A stretch of DNA of 64,000 nt, from positions 69,501 to 133,500 of the forward strand of contig NZ_PEKV01000005.1 in the NCBI RefSeq assembly GCF_002796975.1, in the 5' to 3' direction. Shown here in pieces: positions 33,589 through 42,134 of this stretch (the first letter of the stretch is position 1; each line of letters begins with the position of its first letter). Source of the DNA: Ferrovibrio sp. (GTDB lineage Bacteria; Pseudomonadota; Alphaproteobacteria; Ferrovibrionales; Ferrovibrionaceae). The translations under genes and the position numbers were made by a program. The notes below the pieces were generated by a model that saw only the letters and a program-made list of their open reading frames with translations, did not search any database and had not been told where the DNA came from.

Positions 33589-34334
33589 GACGGCTGATTG
33601 CAGCGCTGGCCTGCCGCAATGCCGGCAGTCGCCTCTATGGCAAACCGATGCAGAACCTGCTCGCGGGCAAAACGATCCTCGACCAGATTCTCGACACCAT
33701 TGCCCGGCTGCCGCAGATCGAGATGCCCGTGCTGGGAATATCGGAAGGCACCGAGAATCAGGTCTTTGTCGAGGTGGCGCGGGGACGTGGCATTCCCTAC
33801 ATCGTCGGCAGCGAGGTGGATGTGCTGGCCAGACTGATCGCCTGCGCCGAAGCGGCCAACGGAACCGACGTCTTCCGCGTGACGACGGAATGCCCCTTCC
33901 TGTATTCCGAACCGGTTGAACGGGCTTGGCACGACCACCAGCGCTACGGCAACGATATCACGGCGACCGACGGACTGCCGGAAGGTACCCATTTCGAGAT
34001 TTTCACCCTTGAGGCATTGCGGCGGTCGCATCGGAACGGGACCAGCGAACATCGCAGCGAGAACTGCTCGCGCTATGCGCGGCAGAATTTCAAGGACTTC
34101 CGGGTTCAGGCCATTCTACCCGAGGCGGAATGCGCACGCATGGACCTGCGGCTGACCGTCGATTATCCAGAAGACCTTGTGGTGTGCCGCAGGATCTATG
34201 AGGCGCTGCAGGATAGGGCGCCGCTGATCCCCCTGCGCGACATTGTCCACTTTCTCGATTCACGCCCGGATCTGACCGCGCTGCTCGCGCCTTACACCAA
34301 ACCAAAACGCCTGTGGGACGGGAATTATCCGTGA
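33585..34334 (+). CDS. SpsF-like cytidylyltransferase/NTP transferase
   Basis: A 249-residue nucleotidyltransferase-like protein. The opening LIAALACRNAGSRLYGKPMQ corresponds to the (A/Q)RxxSxRLxGK nucleotide-binding motif of SpsF. Later features include TTECPFLY and a C-terminal RMDLRLTVDYPEDL segment, both typical of SpsF/COG1861. In Bacillus spore coat synthesis SpsF activates a nonulosonic acid made by SpsE. Here it follows the divergent NeuB-like gene directly (ATGA overlap), so CMP activation of that product is likely. It is distinct from the NeuA-type enzyme at 57.9 kb. Confidence 0.8.
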   Translation: MRRLIAALACRNAGSRLYGKPMQNLLAGKTILDQILDTIARLPQIEMPVLGISEGTENQVFVEVARGRGIPYIVGSEVDVLARLIACAEAANGTDVFRVTTECPFLYSEPVERAWHDHQRYGNDITATDGLPEGTHFEIFTLEALRRSHRNGTSEHRSENCSRYARQNFKDFRVQAILPEAECARMDLRLTVDYPEDLVVCRRIYEALQDRAPLIPLRDIVHFLDSRPDLTALLAPYTKPKRLWDGNYP

Positions 34335-35686
34335 TGACGACCGAAGACAGGGGACGCAATGAAATGACACGGCTGCAGTTCGAGAAGTCGAAGGCTTTCG
34401 GACGCCGGATCGAACAGTTGATTCCTGGCGGCAGCCACACCTATTCCCGTGGTCGCGACCGTTTCCCTGCTGAATCGCCTAACGGCATCGTGCGCGGCAA
34501 GGGTCCGCGCATCTGGGATGCGGACGGCAATTGCCTTGTCGATTGGGCCATGGGGCTGACGGCCGTTTCGCTCGGTCACGCCGATGATGCGGTCGATCGT
34601 GCCGTTTGTGCCGCCATCAAGGATGGCGTGATCTTCCAGCGGTCGTCGCAGCTTGAACTGGTTGCGGCAGAAGCTTTTCTGTCTCTGACGGGTACGGACA
34701 TGGTGAAGTTCGCCCGGCACGGGTCCGCTGTGACGACGGCGGCCGTCAAGCTGGCGCGTGGCTTCACGCGCCGAGCTGGTGTGGCAGTGCCTAAGGAACA
34801 TCCGTTCTTTTCCTACGACGACTGGTTTATCGGCACGACAGCCTGCGATTTCGGCATTCCAGACGAGGCGAAGCTGCACACCTGGCAGTTTTCCTACGGT
34901 GACGTCGCGTCGCTGCATGACGTGTTCCGCGCCCATCCTGGCGAGATCGCCTGCGTGATCATGGAGCCGGTGAAATTCGAGCCGCCGCCGGACGGTTATC
35001 TGCAGGAGGTCCGGGCGCTTTGCCATCGCGAAGGCGCGCTGTTTATCCTCGATGAGATGGTGACCGGCCTGAAACTCGGCGTGCCTGGTGCCGCCGCTAC
35101 GCTGAAGGCAGAGGCAGACCTCTACACATACGGCAAGGGCATCGCCAATGGGTATGCCAATGCTGCCCTGACCGGTCGGGGCGACGTCATGAGCATTGGC
35201 GGTCTGGAACCGGCGGGTGCGCCCAAGTTGTTCCTGCTGTCGACGACGCATGGCGGGGAGTCGGTCGGCCTAGCCGCCACCATCGCCACTCTACAACGGT
35301 TCGCCGACGGCATGATCGTGCGCCAGACTGCGCAGACGGGTGAACTGCTGCGCGACCGCCTGCAGTCGGTGATCCGTCGCCATGGGCTCGATGCACATCT
35401 GCGAATCTACGGCTATCCGGCGCTGATGGCCCTTGAAGTGCGTGGCCCGGACGGCAGGCCCAATGCGGCCTTCCAGACGCTGTTCCTGCAGGAGGTCATC
35501 GCGCATGGCGTTCTGCTGCAGGGCATCTTCGTGCCGACCCCAAGTCATGGCGAGGCCGAGATTGCCGCTACCGAGCAGGCTTTTGATGCGGCCTGTCCGG
35601 TTCTGGCCCAGGCCTTGGCGCAGAACACTACCGATGGCCTGCTGATCGGCCCGCCAATGCGGCCGGTATTCCGAAAGCACCTGTGA
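34334..35686 (+). CDS. Class III PLP aminotransferase, glutamate-1-semialdehyde aminomutase-like
   Basis: A 450-residue fold-type I PLP enzyme. It has IPGGSHTYSRGRDRFP, the segment VKFARHGSAVTTAAVKLAR, the cofactor aspartate in FILDEMVTGLK and the Schiff-base lysine in LYTYGKGIANGY. It resembles GSA aminomutase and related sugar-cluster aminotransferases. A housekeeping haem role is unlikely in the middle of a glycan operon. It probably aminates a carbonyl in a nonulosonate or an attached group. The ATG overlaps the previous stop (TGATG) and the stop overlaps the next GTG. Confidence 0.86.
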   Translation: MTTEDRGRNEMTRLQFEKSKAFGRRIEQLIPGGSHTYSRGRDRFPAESPNGIVRGKGPRIWDADGNCLVDWAMGLTAVSLGHADDAVDRAVCAAIKDGVIFQRSSQLELVAAEAFLSLTGTDMVKFARHGSAVTTAAVKLARGFTRRAGVAVPKEHPFFSYDDWFIGTTACDFGIPDEAKLHTWQFSYGDVASLHDVFRAHPGEIACVIMEPVKFEPPPDGYLQEVRALCHREGALFILDEMVTGLKLGVPGAAATLKAEADLYTYGKGIANGYANAALTGRGDVMSIGGLEPAGAPKLFLLSTTHGGESVGLAATIATLQRFADGMIVRQTAQTGELLRDRLQSVIRRHGLDAHLRIYGYPALMALEVRGPDGRPNAAFQTLFLQEVIAHGVLLQGIFVPTPSHGEAEIAATEQAFDAACPVLAQALAQNTTDGLLIGPPMRPVFRKHL

Positions 35687-37200
35687 CGCACCAAGCCGTA
35701 TTCCGCTGCGATGCCTCGCCTGCCATCGGCGGCGGGCATGTCATGCGCTGTCTTGCTCTGGCGAACGCATTGGCAGAGGCCGGCTGGCAATCGACTTTCG
35801 CCACCTGTGCCAGCAGCACAGGCGTATTGCCGGCTATCAGCCAGTCCGGTCATGAAATACGGGTTGTTAATGTCGCGGCATCCCAAGCTGCGCAGGCGGA
35901 TGAAATCGCGGCGTGGTATCCAGATGGCATCGCTCTTCTGGTGGCAGACCATTATGGACTGTCGGCCGGGTTCGAGCATGCCGGCAGATCCTGGGCGAAA
36001 GAAATCCTGGTGATCGATGAGTTGGCAGACCGAGAGCATGATTGCGACATGCTGCTGGCGCCGGTTCCAGGGTGCCGGCCGGAAGATTACAGGGGCAGAG
36101 TGCCGGACGAGTGCCGGTATCTTACCGGTGCTGAATACGCGCTCTTGCGACCGCAATTCGCCCGCGCGCGGCAGACCGCCCGCAGCCGGCGTTCTGACAG
36201 GCACGACGCCGGCAGGATTCTGGTCAGTTTCGGTGCGGCGGACGGCAGGCGGATGACCCCGCGCGTGCTGTCGGCGTTGGCCGATGCGGGATACCGGGCT
36301 CCAGTAACCGTGATTGTCGGGGCCAGTGCCGAGAGTGCTTCGGTGCTCACCGAGATGGCGCCGCGCCTGCCCTATCCCATATCAGTACTGCATGATGTCG
36401 ATGACATGGCGGCGCAGATGACTGCGGCCGACATTGCAATAATGGCGGCAGGCTCCTCTCTGCTCGAGGCGGCCAGCTTGGGCTTGCCGGTGGTCGCCGT
36501 GGTGACGGCCGACAACCAGCAAAGGCAGGGGGCAGCGATCCATGAGGCTGGTGCGATCCGGTTGGCGGGCGACTGGAATAGTCTCGACCTACCCGCTCTC
36601 GCCGACATGGCGCTGGGGCTACTGCGGGATCCGTCGACGCTGCAGTGCATGAGTGAAAACGGCATGCGTCTCTGTAACGGCCGTGGCGCAAGCCGGGCGG
36701 CACTTGCGATCAGCCCGCCACGCGATAATGCCGGGAACGGCATCGGACTGCGTCCGGCAAGTTTCAACGATGCCGAGCTTATGTTCCGCTGGCAGACGAC
36801 GCCAGGAGCACGGAAGTGGATGCGCAATTCGGCCGCGCCGAGCTATGCCGAGCACATGGCCTGGTGGCAGCGCCGGTTGCAGATGATCGATCTGGACCTT
36901 TATATCGTCGAGGCTCCCAAGCCGGTTGGCTATGTCCGGGTGGATGGGATGGCGGATGGACGGCACGAAGTTTCCATCATGATCGATCCTGATCATGCAG
37001 GACGGGGCGTGGGGACCGCAGCGTTGCGTGCATTGCGCAGGCTGCTGCCGGAACTACCGCTTCATGCCGAGATTCGTCCGGGAAATCTGGCCTCGGCGAG
37101 CATTTTTGCCAAAGCGGGTTACCGGCAGGATGGCGGCAACGGCTGGTATCGCAGCGATCCTATTGCGGCAGGAAGCGGCGATGCTAGGACTACGCCATGA
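35683..37200 (+). CDS. PseG-PseH fusion: UDP-sugar hydrolase and N-acetyltransferase
   Basis: A 505-residue fusion. Residues about 1-345 are PseG, a GT-B-fold hydrolase that releases UDP from the diacetamido-altrose nucleotide (RCDASPAIGGGHVMRCLALA, with the likely catalytic His19, and AAGSSLLEAASLGLP near 260). Residues about 355-495 are a GNAT domain of the PseH type (GLRPASFNDAELMFRWQ, then VSIMIDPDHAGRGVGTAALR). PseH acetylates the 4-amino group just before PseG acts, so the two domains catalyse consecutive steps. The GTG start overlaps the previous stop. Both domain calls are strong. Confidence 0.9.
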   Translation: MTHQAVFRCDASPAIGGGHVMRCLALANALAEAGWQSTFATCASSTGVLPAISQSGHEIRVVNVAASQAAQADEIAAWYPDGIALLVADHYGLSAGFEHAGRSWAKEILVIDELADREHDCDMLLAPVPGCRPEDYRGRVPDECRYLTGAEYALLRPQFARARQTARSRRSDRHDAGRILVSFGAADGRRMTPRVLSALADAGYRAPVTVIVGASAESASVLTEMAPRLPYPISVLHDVDDMAAQMTAADIAIMAAGSSLLEAASLGLPVVAVVTADNQQRQGAAIHEAGAIRLAGDWNSLDLPALADMALGLLRDPSTLQCMSENGMRLCNGRGASRAALAISPPRDNAGNGIGLRPASFNDAELMFRWQTTPGARKWMRNSAAPSYAEHMAWWQRRLQMIDLDLYIVEAPKPVGYVRVDGMADGRHEVSIMIDPDHAGRGVGTAALRALRRLLPELPLHAEIRPGNLASASIFAKAGYRQDGGNGWYRSDPIAAGSGDARTTP

Positions 37201-38090
37201 TGAAGGCCATGCTGAAGCGGCGTATCGCGGAGCGCTTGGCGCAGTACAATCGGATTGTCATCTGGGGAGCCGGTAGTGCCGGACTGCTGGCCTTGGGGCT
37301 GCTGCCGCGGGACCGGATTATATATGCGGTCGATAGTTTCAGTTCCGCGCGTGATCTGGATGGCAAGCCGGTCGAGCGGCCCGAGCGGCTGCGGGAAGAA
37401 CATCCCGATACCCTGGTGATGATCGCCTCGATCGCCGACAAGGAGATCGGCAGCTGGATGGATGAGAACGGCGTCGTCTGCGTGCGCATGGATTTCTATG
37501 GGCTGCTGGTCGAAGTAGTCGATCCTGCTTCGATGAAGGATCTGCTGGCTGCGGACCTGTTGGCGAACTGGCACGGCAGTCTGGTGGAAACATTGATCCG
37601 GCGACCGCAGATATTGGTCAATCTGTCGTATCGCGTCAGCCATAGCTTGCTGCGATCGCGGTCGCTGCCGGGCCGGATTGCGGCGACATTGTCACGGCTA
37701 TGGCATGCTTCCAACTGCGCCTATTTCGGCATCGATATTCCGGCGGAAGTCAGCGCTGGTCCTGGCCTGGTATTTGCCCATTGCGGCGCCATCGTCGTTC
37801 ACCGCCGGGTCACGCTAGGCAGCTTCTGCACCCTGTACCAAGGAACCACCCTAGGAGCTAACCGGCGCGGCGCAGTGCCTCGTCTGGGCGGGCGGGTGAT
37901 CGTATGGGCCGGTGCGGTGGTGGTGGGTGACTGCATCCTCGGTGACCGCACCGAAGTCGGGGCCAACAGTACCGTGCTGGGGCCGTTTGAAGTGAATCAC
38001 GCAATCATTGCCGGCACGCCGGCACGGGTGTTGCGCCAGTTTTCGCATCCGGCGGCCGGCGAAAAAGCAGAGGATCGTAATGAGCGCTAA
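37197..38090 (+). CDS. Nucleotide-binding domain fused to a CysE-type hexapeptide acetyltransferase
   Basis: A 297-residue protein. The N-terminal 110 residues open with a Rossmann-like motif (RIVIWGAGSAGLLALGLL) and look like a sugar-modifying or CoA-binding-type domain. The C-terminal 150 residues form a left-handed beta-helix resembling serine acetyltransferase (CAYFGIDIPAEVSAGPGLVF, HCGAIVVHRRVTLGSFCTL, VIVWAGAVVVGD). The role is probably O- or N-acetylation of a sugar or of the amino acid made by the nearby cysteate-synthase-like enzyme. The ATG overlaps the previous stop, and the 3' end overlaps the ATP-grasp gene by 11 bases. Confidence 0.78.
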   Translation: MMKAMLKRRIAERLAQYNRIVIWGAGSAGLLALGLLPRDRIIYAVDSFSSARDLDGKPVERPERLREEHPDTLVMIASIADKEIGSWMDENGVVCVRMDFYGLLVEVVDPASMKDLLAADLLANWHGSLVETLIRRPQILVNLSYRVSHSLLRSRSLPGRIAATLSRLWHASNCAYFGIDIPAEVSAGPGLVFAHCGAIVVHRRVTLGSFCTLYQGTTLGANRRGAVPRLGGRVIVWAGAVVVGDCILGDRTEVGANSTVLGPFEVNHAIIAGTPARVLRQFSHPAAGEKAEDRNER

Positions 38091-39144
38091 GCCGATGAGG
38101 ACTGTCTTGGTCACGGGCGCGGGCGGGCCGGGCTATCCGGCCATATACAAGGCCCTGCACAGCTCGACGCGGTTCAGCTATCGTATCATCGGCGCAGAAC
38201 TGAATCCGCTGGCTGGAAATCTTTATCGGTCCGACTGGGTTGATGCTGCCTATCAAGTTCCCCCCACTCTTGCGTCGGACTATTTCGACTGCATCTTGGA
38301 TGTAATCCGCCGCGAAGGTGTGACCTTCTGGTACAGTGCGGTCGATGAGGAACTGCCGATCATCGCCGCCAATGCAGCGCGCCTGGCCGAAGCCGGCTGT
38401 GGAATGCTGTTGCCGCCCCCGGAGGCGCTGGAGGCCTCCTTCGACAAGGGGGTGACCACCCGTATGCTGAGCGGCAAGGTACCGATGCCGCGCACCCTGC
38501 TGTCCTCGGAAGTTGCGCTTGAGGATGCCTGGACGCAGCTGGGCGCGCCGATGGTGGTCAAGGCCTGCCGTACGCGCGGCAACAGGCATAACTATCGTGC
38601 CCACTCGCTCGACGAGTTGAAGATCCAGGTGGCGGCCCTCGAAAGTGCTGGGCTGGACTTCCTGTACCAGGAACAGGTCGATGGCGAAGAATTCAACGTT
38701 TCGCTGATGATGGATGCAAATGGCAATCCGCTGTTTTCTGTCGCGCGCCAGAAGATCGATCCGCCGCGGACCCGTGCCAACACTTTCTGCGGGATCATCC
38801 GGCGCGACGCGGTCATGGAAGGCCATGCTGTTGCTGTAGCGCGGGAGATGAAGTTGTTCCCAGGTATGAACAATGTCGAATTCCTGCGCCGCCGTGGTGG
38901 CGAGCCCATGGTGATAGATGTCAATGGCGGCCGGCACGCCGCCCAAGATTTCAACATCATTGCCTCGGGCGTTAATTTCCCAGAGATGCTGATCGACATG
39001 GCGCAGGGCCTGCCAGTCTCCGCTCCAGATCCATCCCGCTTTCGGGAGGGTACGATGACGGTCAAGTTCGTCGATGACATGGCCATCCACATCGATGATC
39101 TGCGTGCGTTCTGTCATGGTTTCGATCTAAAGGTGGAAGAGTGA
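38080..39144 (+). CDS. ATP-grasp carboxylate-amine ligase-like protein
   Basis: A 354-residue protein of the ATP-grasp superfamily. It has an N-terminal Rossmann-like domain (TVLVTGAGGPGYPAIYKALH) and a central segment with PMVVKACRTRGNRHNYRA supplying ATP-binding residues. A later block, VDGEEFNVSLMMDANGNP, precedes the metal-binding VIDVNGGRHAA. The layout recalls carbamoyl-phosphate-synthase-like and PylC-like ligases, which join an amine to a carboxylate using ATP. The final motif reads DVNGGRHA where DVNPR is common. Coupled to the cysteate-synthase-like gene downstream by TGATG, which suggests the two act on the same compound. Confidence 0.8.
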   Translation: MSAKPMRTVLVTGAGGPGYPAIYKALHSSTRFSYRIIGAELNPLAGNLYRSDWVDAAYQVPPTLASDYFDCILDVIRREGVTFWYSAVDEELPIIAANAARLAEAGCGMLLPPPEALEASFDKGVTTRMLSGKVPMPRTLLSSEVALEDAWTQLGAPMVVKACRTRGNRHNYRAHSLDELKIQVAALESAGLDFLYQEQVDGEEFNVSLMMDANGNPLFSVARQKIDPPRTRANTFCGIIRRDAVMEGHAVAVAREMKLFPGMNNVEFLRRRGGEPMVIDVNGGRHAAQDFNIIASGVNFPEMLIDMAQGLPVSAPDPSRFREGTMTVKFVDDMAIHIDDLRAFCHGFDLKVEE

Positions 39145-40475
39145 TGTTGCATTATCAAGTCCGCTGCCCCGGTTGCGGCGCCATGACCGACGACAATGGC
39201 GTGATGAACAGCTGTTCCAGTGGCTGCAGCGGCAAGACAGTTCCGGTTTTCCAGCCTCGCGGACCGGTTGCCATCGACCGCAATGCAACGGGCTTCAGGC
39301 GCTATGCCGCTCTGCTGCCGTGCAGTGAGGTGCTGGACACGCCATTCCCGGTATCCACTTTCCGAGCCACACGCCTGGCAGAGACGCTTGGTTTCGACAA
39401 TCTTTACCTGACCCTGACAGGCCATTTCCCTAAGCTGGGTCAGACGTCCCCGACCTGCTCCTTCAAGGAACTGGAGGCGGTGGCGGTCTTCAGCCGGTTG
39501 CGCACGCATGACTGCCGGCGTCCAGTCTTGTTGGCCAGCGCGGGCAATACGGCACGTGCCTTTGCTTATTTCGGGGCAAAGATCGGCTATCCCACGGTCA
39601 TCGCGGTGCCCGGCAATGCACGCGCGTCGCTGTGGCTGCCCGACGAGGATGGCCTGGCGGAACGCGTTGAACGTTTTGTCCGGTTCGTGTCGGTGCGTGA
39701 GCCGGGCAATTATCTTGATGCCAGCCGGCTCTGTGCGGCCGTACAGGCTGCGCTCGGAAGCGCAGTGATCAATGAGGGCGGTTTTACCAATATCGGGCGG
39801 ACCACCGGTCTGGGCTTGTGCGCCGCTAGTTTTGTAGATGCCGTTGGGCGTGTTCCCGATCATTACGTCCAGGCCGTCGGTTCGGCTTCGGGCGCGGTTG
39901 CGGCGTTGCGAACCTACGAACTGCTGATGGGCGCATCTGCCCGGCCGATGTCGCTGCATCTGATCCAGAATGCGCCTTATACGCTGCTGGTGGATGCCCT
40001 TGAGGCCCGCCGCGTCAAGGTCGATGCAACACCCTATCTCGACTACATCGATTCGGCATGTTCTCCCATGTTGACCAGTGCCGATCCTGCCTATGCCTAT
40101 CCAGGCGGGCTGAAAGAGCGCCTGGACGACGGCTGGTCGATCGGAGGCGCAGCCGTTACCAACAGTGAAATCTATTCGGCGCAGCATTTGGCATGGCGCA
40201 CTGAGAGGCTGCAATTGCTGCTTCCGGCGGCGGCGGCACTCGCGGGACTTAAGCAGCTTGTCGAGAGCGGCCGGATCGGGCGCACCGAGACGGTGCAACT
40301 GAACCTGACCGGTGGTGGCGAGGAGCAACTCAAGGCGGAGTGCGGCTATTTCCATCCGCATCTCGATGAAGGACTGTCCGCCATCATTCCCGAGGTGCGG
40401 GGTGAGGTGGCGCGAGGCGACGCGGCACACCGCGTTGCCGGCCGTCTTGGTCGCTGGATTGCCGAGTTTGAGTAA
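39144..40475 (+). CDS. Cysteate synthase/threonine synthase-like PLP enzyme
   Basis: A 443-residue fold-type II PLP enzyme. It opens with a zinc-ribbon-like CPGCG motif and a second Cys pair (CSSGCSG). The cofactor lysine lies in PTCSFKELEAVAVFSRL, the form I recall from archaeal cysteate synthases and unlike the SFKDR motif usual in threonine synthase. Further blocks are LLASAGNTARAFAYF, the segment INEGGFTNIGRTTGLG and VQAVGSASGAVAAL. Cysteate synthase makes L-cysteate from O-phosphoserine and sulfite. In this operon the product may be attached to a sugar by the preceding ATP-grasp ligase. Assignment to the cysteate branch is from motif memory, not a search. Confidence 0.75.
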   Translation: MLHYQVRCPGCGAMTDDNGVMNSCSSGCSGKTVPVFQPRGPVAIDRNATGFRRYAALLPCSEVLDTPFPVSTFRATRLAETLGFDNLYLTLTGHFPKLGQTSPTCSFKELEAVAVFSRLRTHDCRRPVLLASAGNTARAFAYFGAKIGYPTVIAVPGNARASLWLPDEDGLAERVERFVRFVSVREPGNYLDASRLCAAVQAALGSAVINEGGFTNIGRTTGLGLCAASFVDAVGRVPDHYVQAVGSASGAVAALRTYELLMGASARPMSLHLIQNAPYTLLVDALEARRVKVDATPYLDYIDSACSPMLTSADPAYAYPGGLKERLDDGWSIGGAAVTNSEIYSAQHLAWRTERLQLLLPAAAALAGLKQLVESGRIGRTETVQLNLTGGGEEQLKAECGYFHPHLDEGLSAIIPEVRGEVARGDAAHRVAGRLGRWIAEFE

Positions 40476-40488
40476 GGGGGCAACACGG

Positions 40489-41457
40489 ATGTCCGACAAG
40501 GTTCTTGTCATTGCTGAAATCGGCTCGAATCACGACGGCGACCTCGGGCACGCACTCGATCTAATCGATGTCGCGGCTGATTGTGGTGCCGATGTCGCCA
40601 AATTTCAGAGTTTTCTTGCGGAGGAAATGCTGGCGCCGAGTCACCCCAACTATCCGATGCTCAAAAAGCTGGAAATGCCGCGCGCTTGGTATCCTAAGCT
40701 GATGGAGCGTTGTGCCAGTCGCGGGGTCCGTTTCCTTTCGACGGCCACAAATTTCACCTCCTTGGCCTGGATGGAGGAATACGGCGCCTGGGGCTACAAG
40801 GTAGCCTCGTGTAACATCACGTATGAACCGCTGCTGGAATATCTGATCCGCATCAACAAGCCGATCATCATTTCCACTGGCATGGCGACGCTGGAAGAAA
40901 TTCTTGCCCTGTCCCGCCGCCTGGGCGATGCTGGTATGCGGGACTATGCCTTCCTGCATTGCGTGAGCCGGTATCCGGTACCGGCGACCGAGATGCGGTT
41001 GCGCAATATTACCGTGCTGAAGGAAATCCTTCCTTGCAAGGTAGGGTTGTCGGATCATTCCTGGGGCATGCATCTTGCTGTGGCGGCGGTCGCCCTGGGT
41101 GCGCGGATCGTTGAAAAGCATCTAACCAACAACAAGCAGGGCTATAGTCCTGACCACCACGTTTCGATTCTGCCGGACGAGTTTTCACGCATGGTGCAGG
41201 CGATCCGGGAAACCGAAGCGGCGCTGGTCGCGAATTTCGCTCCCGATGTGGAATCCATCCATACGATGCGGCGCTCGCTGCATTTTGCCCGTTCGATGCA
41301 GGCCGGCGAGGAAATCACGGCCGCAGACCTGAAAGTGACCCGGCCCGAGGACGGCCTGCTGCCAGGACAGCAGACAGCCGTGATTGGTCGCAGGCTGGCG
41401 CAGCCGGTGGCAACCGACCAGCCGTTGTCGTGGGATCTGTTCGAGGCAGAAAAATGA
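40489..41457 (+). CDS. NeuB-family nonulosonic acid synthase
   Basis: A 322-residue synthase with the canonical opening VIAEIGSNHDGDLGHALDLI, then CGADVAKFQSF, the barrel segment YKVASCNITYEPLLEYL and IISTGMATLEEI. Metal histidines lie in LSDHSWG and VEKHLTNN. The C-terminal SAF domain is visible (MQAGEEITAADLKVTRPEDG). The family condenses phosphoenolpyruvate with an N-acetylmannosamine-like sugar. It is not clearly of the PseI type, which usually reads AELSANHxG. It lies between the cysteate-synthase-like gene and a PIG-L deacetylase. Confidence 0.9.
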   Translation: MSDKVLVIAEIGSNHDGDLGHALDLIDVAADCGADVAKFQSFLAEEMLAPSHPNYPMLKKLEMPRAWYPKLMERCASRGVRFLSTATNFTSLAWMEEYGAWGYKVASCNITYEPLLEYLIRINKPIIISTGMATLEEILALSRRLGDAGMRDYAFLHCVSRYPVPATEMRLRNITVLKEILPCKVGLSDHSWGMHLAVAAVALGARIVEKHLTNNKQGYSPDHHVSILPDEFSRMVQAIRETEAALVANFAPDVESIHTMRRSLHFARSMQAGEEITAADLKVTRPEDGLLPGQQTAVIGRRLAQPVATDQPLSWDLFEAEK

Positions 41458-42134
41458 GCCGGATACTTGTGGTGGCGGCCCATCCTGATGATGAAGTGCT
41501 GGGCTGCGGCGGCACTCTGGCCCGTCATGCGACGGCCGGCGACGATGTTCATGTCCTGATTGTCACCGAAGGAGCGACATCGCGTGATGATATGCGTGAC
41601 CCCACCGGCCGGGGTGATGAAATGCGGGCCCTGCGCGCCGCCGCCGCCGCCGCCGCCCATGCACTGAGCATCCAGGCTCCGCGATTTGGCGGATTGCCCG
41701 ATAACCGCCTGGACAGCCTGCCGTTGCTGGATGTGGTCAAGCTGGTGGAAAAAGTGGTGGCCGAAGTCGGGCCTGAGATCGTTTATACGCATTGCGGCGT
41801 GGATTTGAATATCGATCATCAGAGGGTGTCGCAGGCAGTGCTGACGGCCTGCCGCCCGCAGCCGGGTGCGACAGTACGCCGTATTCTGGCTTACGAAACG
41901 CAGTCAAGCACCGAATGGTCAGCCTCTGGGGTATTCCGCCCGACGGTGTATGTCGATATCGCCGCTTATCTGCCGGCCAAGATGCGCGCTCTGCAGGCTT
42001 ACGCTGCCGAAATGCGTGCCTTTCCACATGCACGATCGCTGGAAGCAATCGAAGCTCTGGCCCGGTGGCGCGGTGCCTCTGCAGGCATGATGGCTGCTGA
42101 AGCCTTCGAGTTGATGCGGGAATGCCAGGTCTGA
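41454..42134 (+). CDS. PIG-L/LmbE family N-deacetylase
   Basis: A 226-residue deacetylase with the zinc motif AAHPDDEVLGCGGTL (residues about 8-22) and the later HCGVDLNIDHQRVSQ carrying the third ligand. It is a second, shorter family member than the one at 23.5 kb. A run of seven alanines near residues 62-68 is encoded by an almost pure GCC repeat. The start overlaps the NeuB stop by four bases. It may free an amine on the NeuB product for later acylation or ligation, which is inference. Confidence 0.86.
   Translation: MSRILVVAAHPDDEVLGCGGTLARHATAGDDVHVLIVTEGATSRDDMRDPTGRGDEMRALRAAAAAAAHALSIQAPRFGGLPDNRLDSLPLLDVVKLVEKVVAEVGPEIVYTHCGVDLNIDHQRVSQAVLTACRPQPGATVRRILAYETQSSTEWSASGVFRPTVYVDIAAYLPAKMRALQAYAAEMRAFPHARSLEAIEALARWRGASAGMMAAEAFELMRECQV

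Noticed and set aside
38005-40511. Two long minus-strand frames (370 and 465 codons) opposite the ATP-grasp and cysteate-synthase-like genes
   Set aside because: They are shadows of GC-rich coding sequence. The plus-strand proteins have recognisable motifs and tight operon overlaps.
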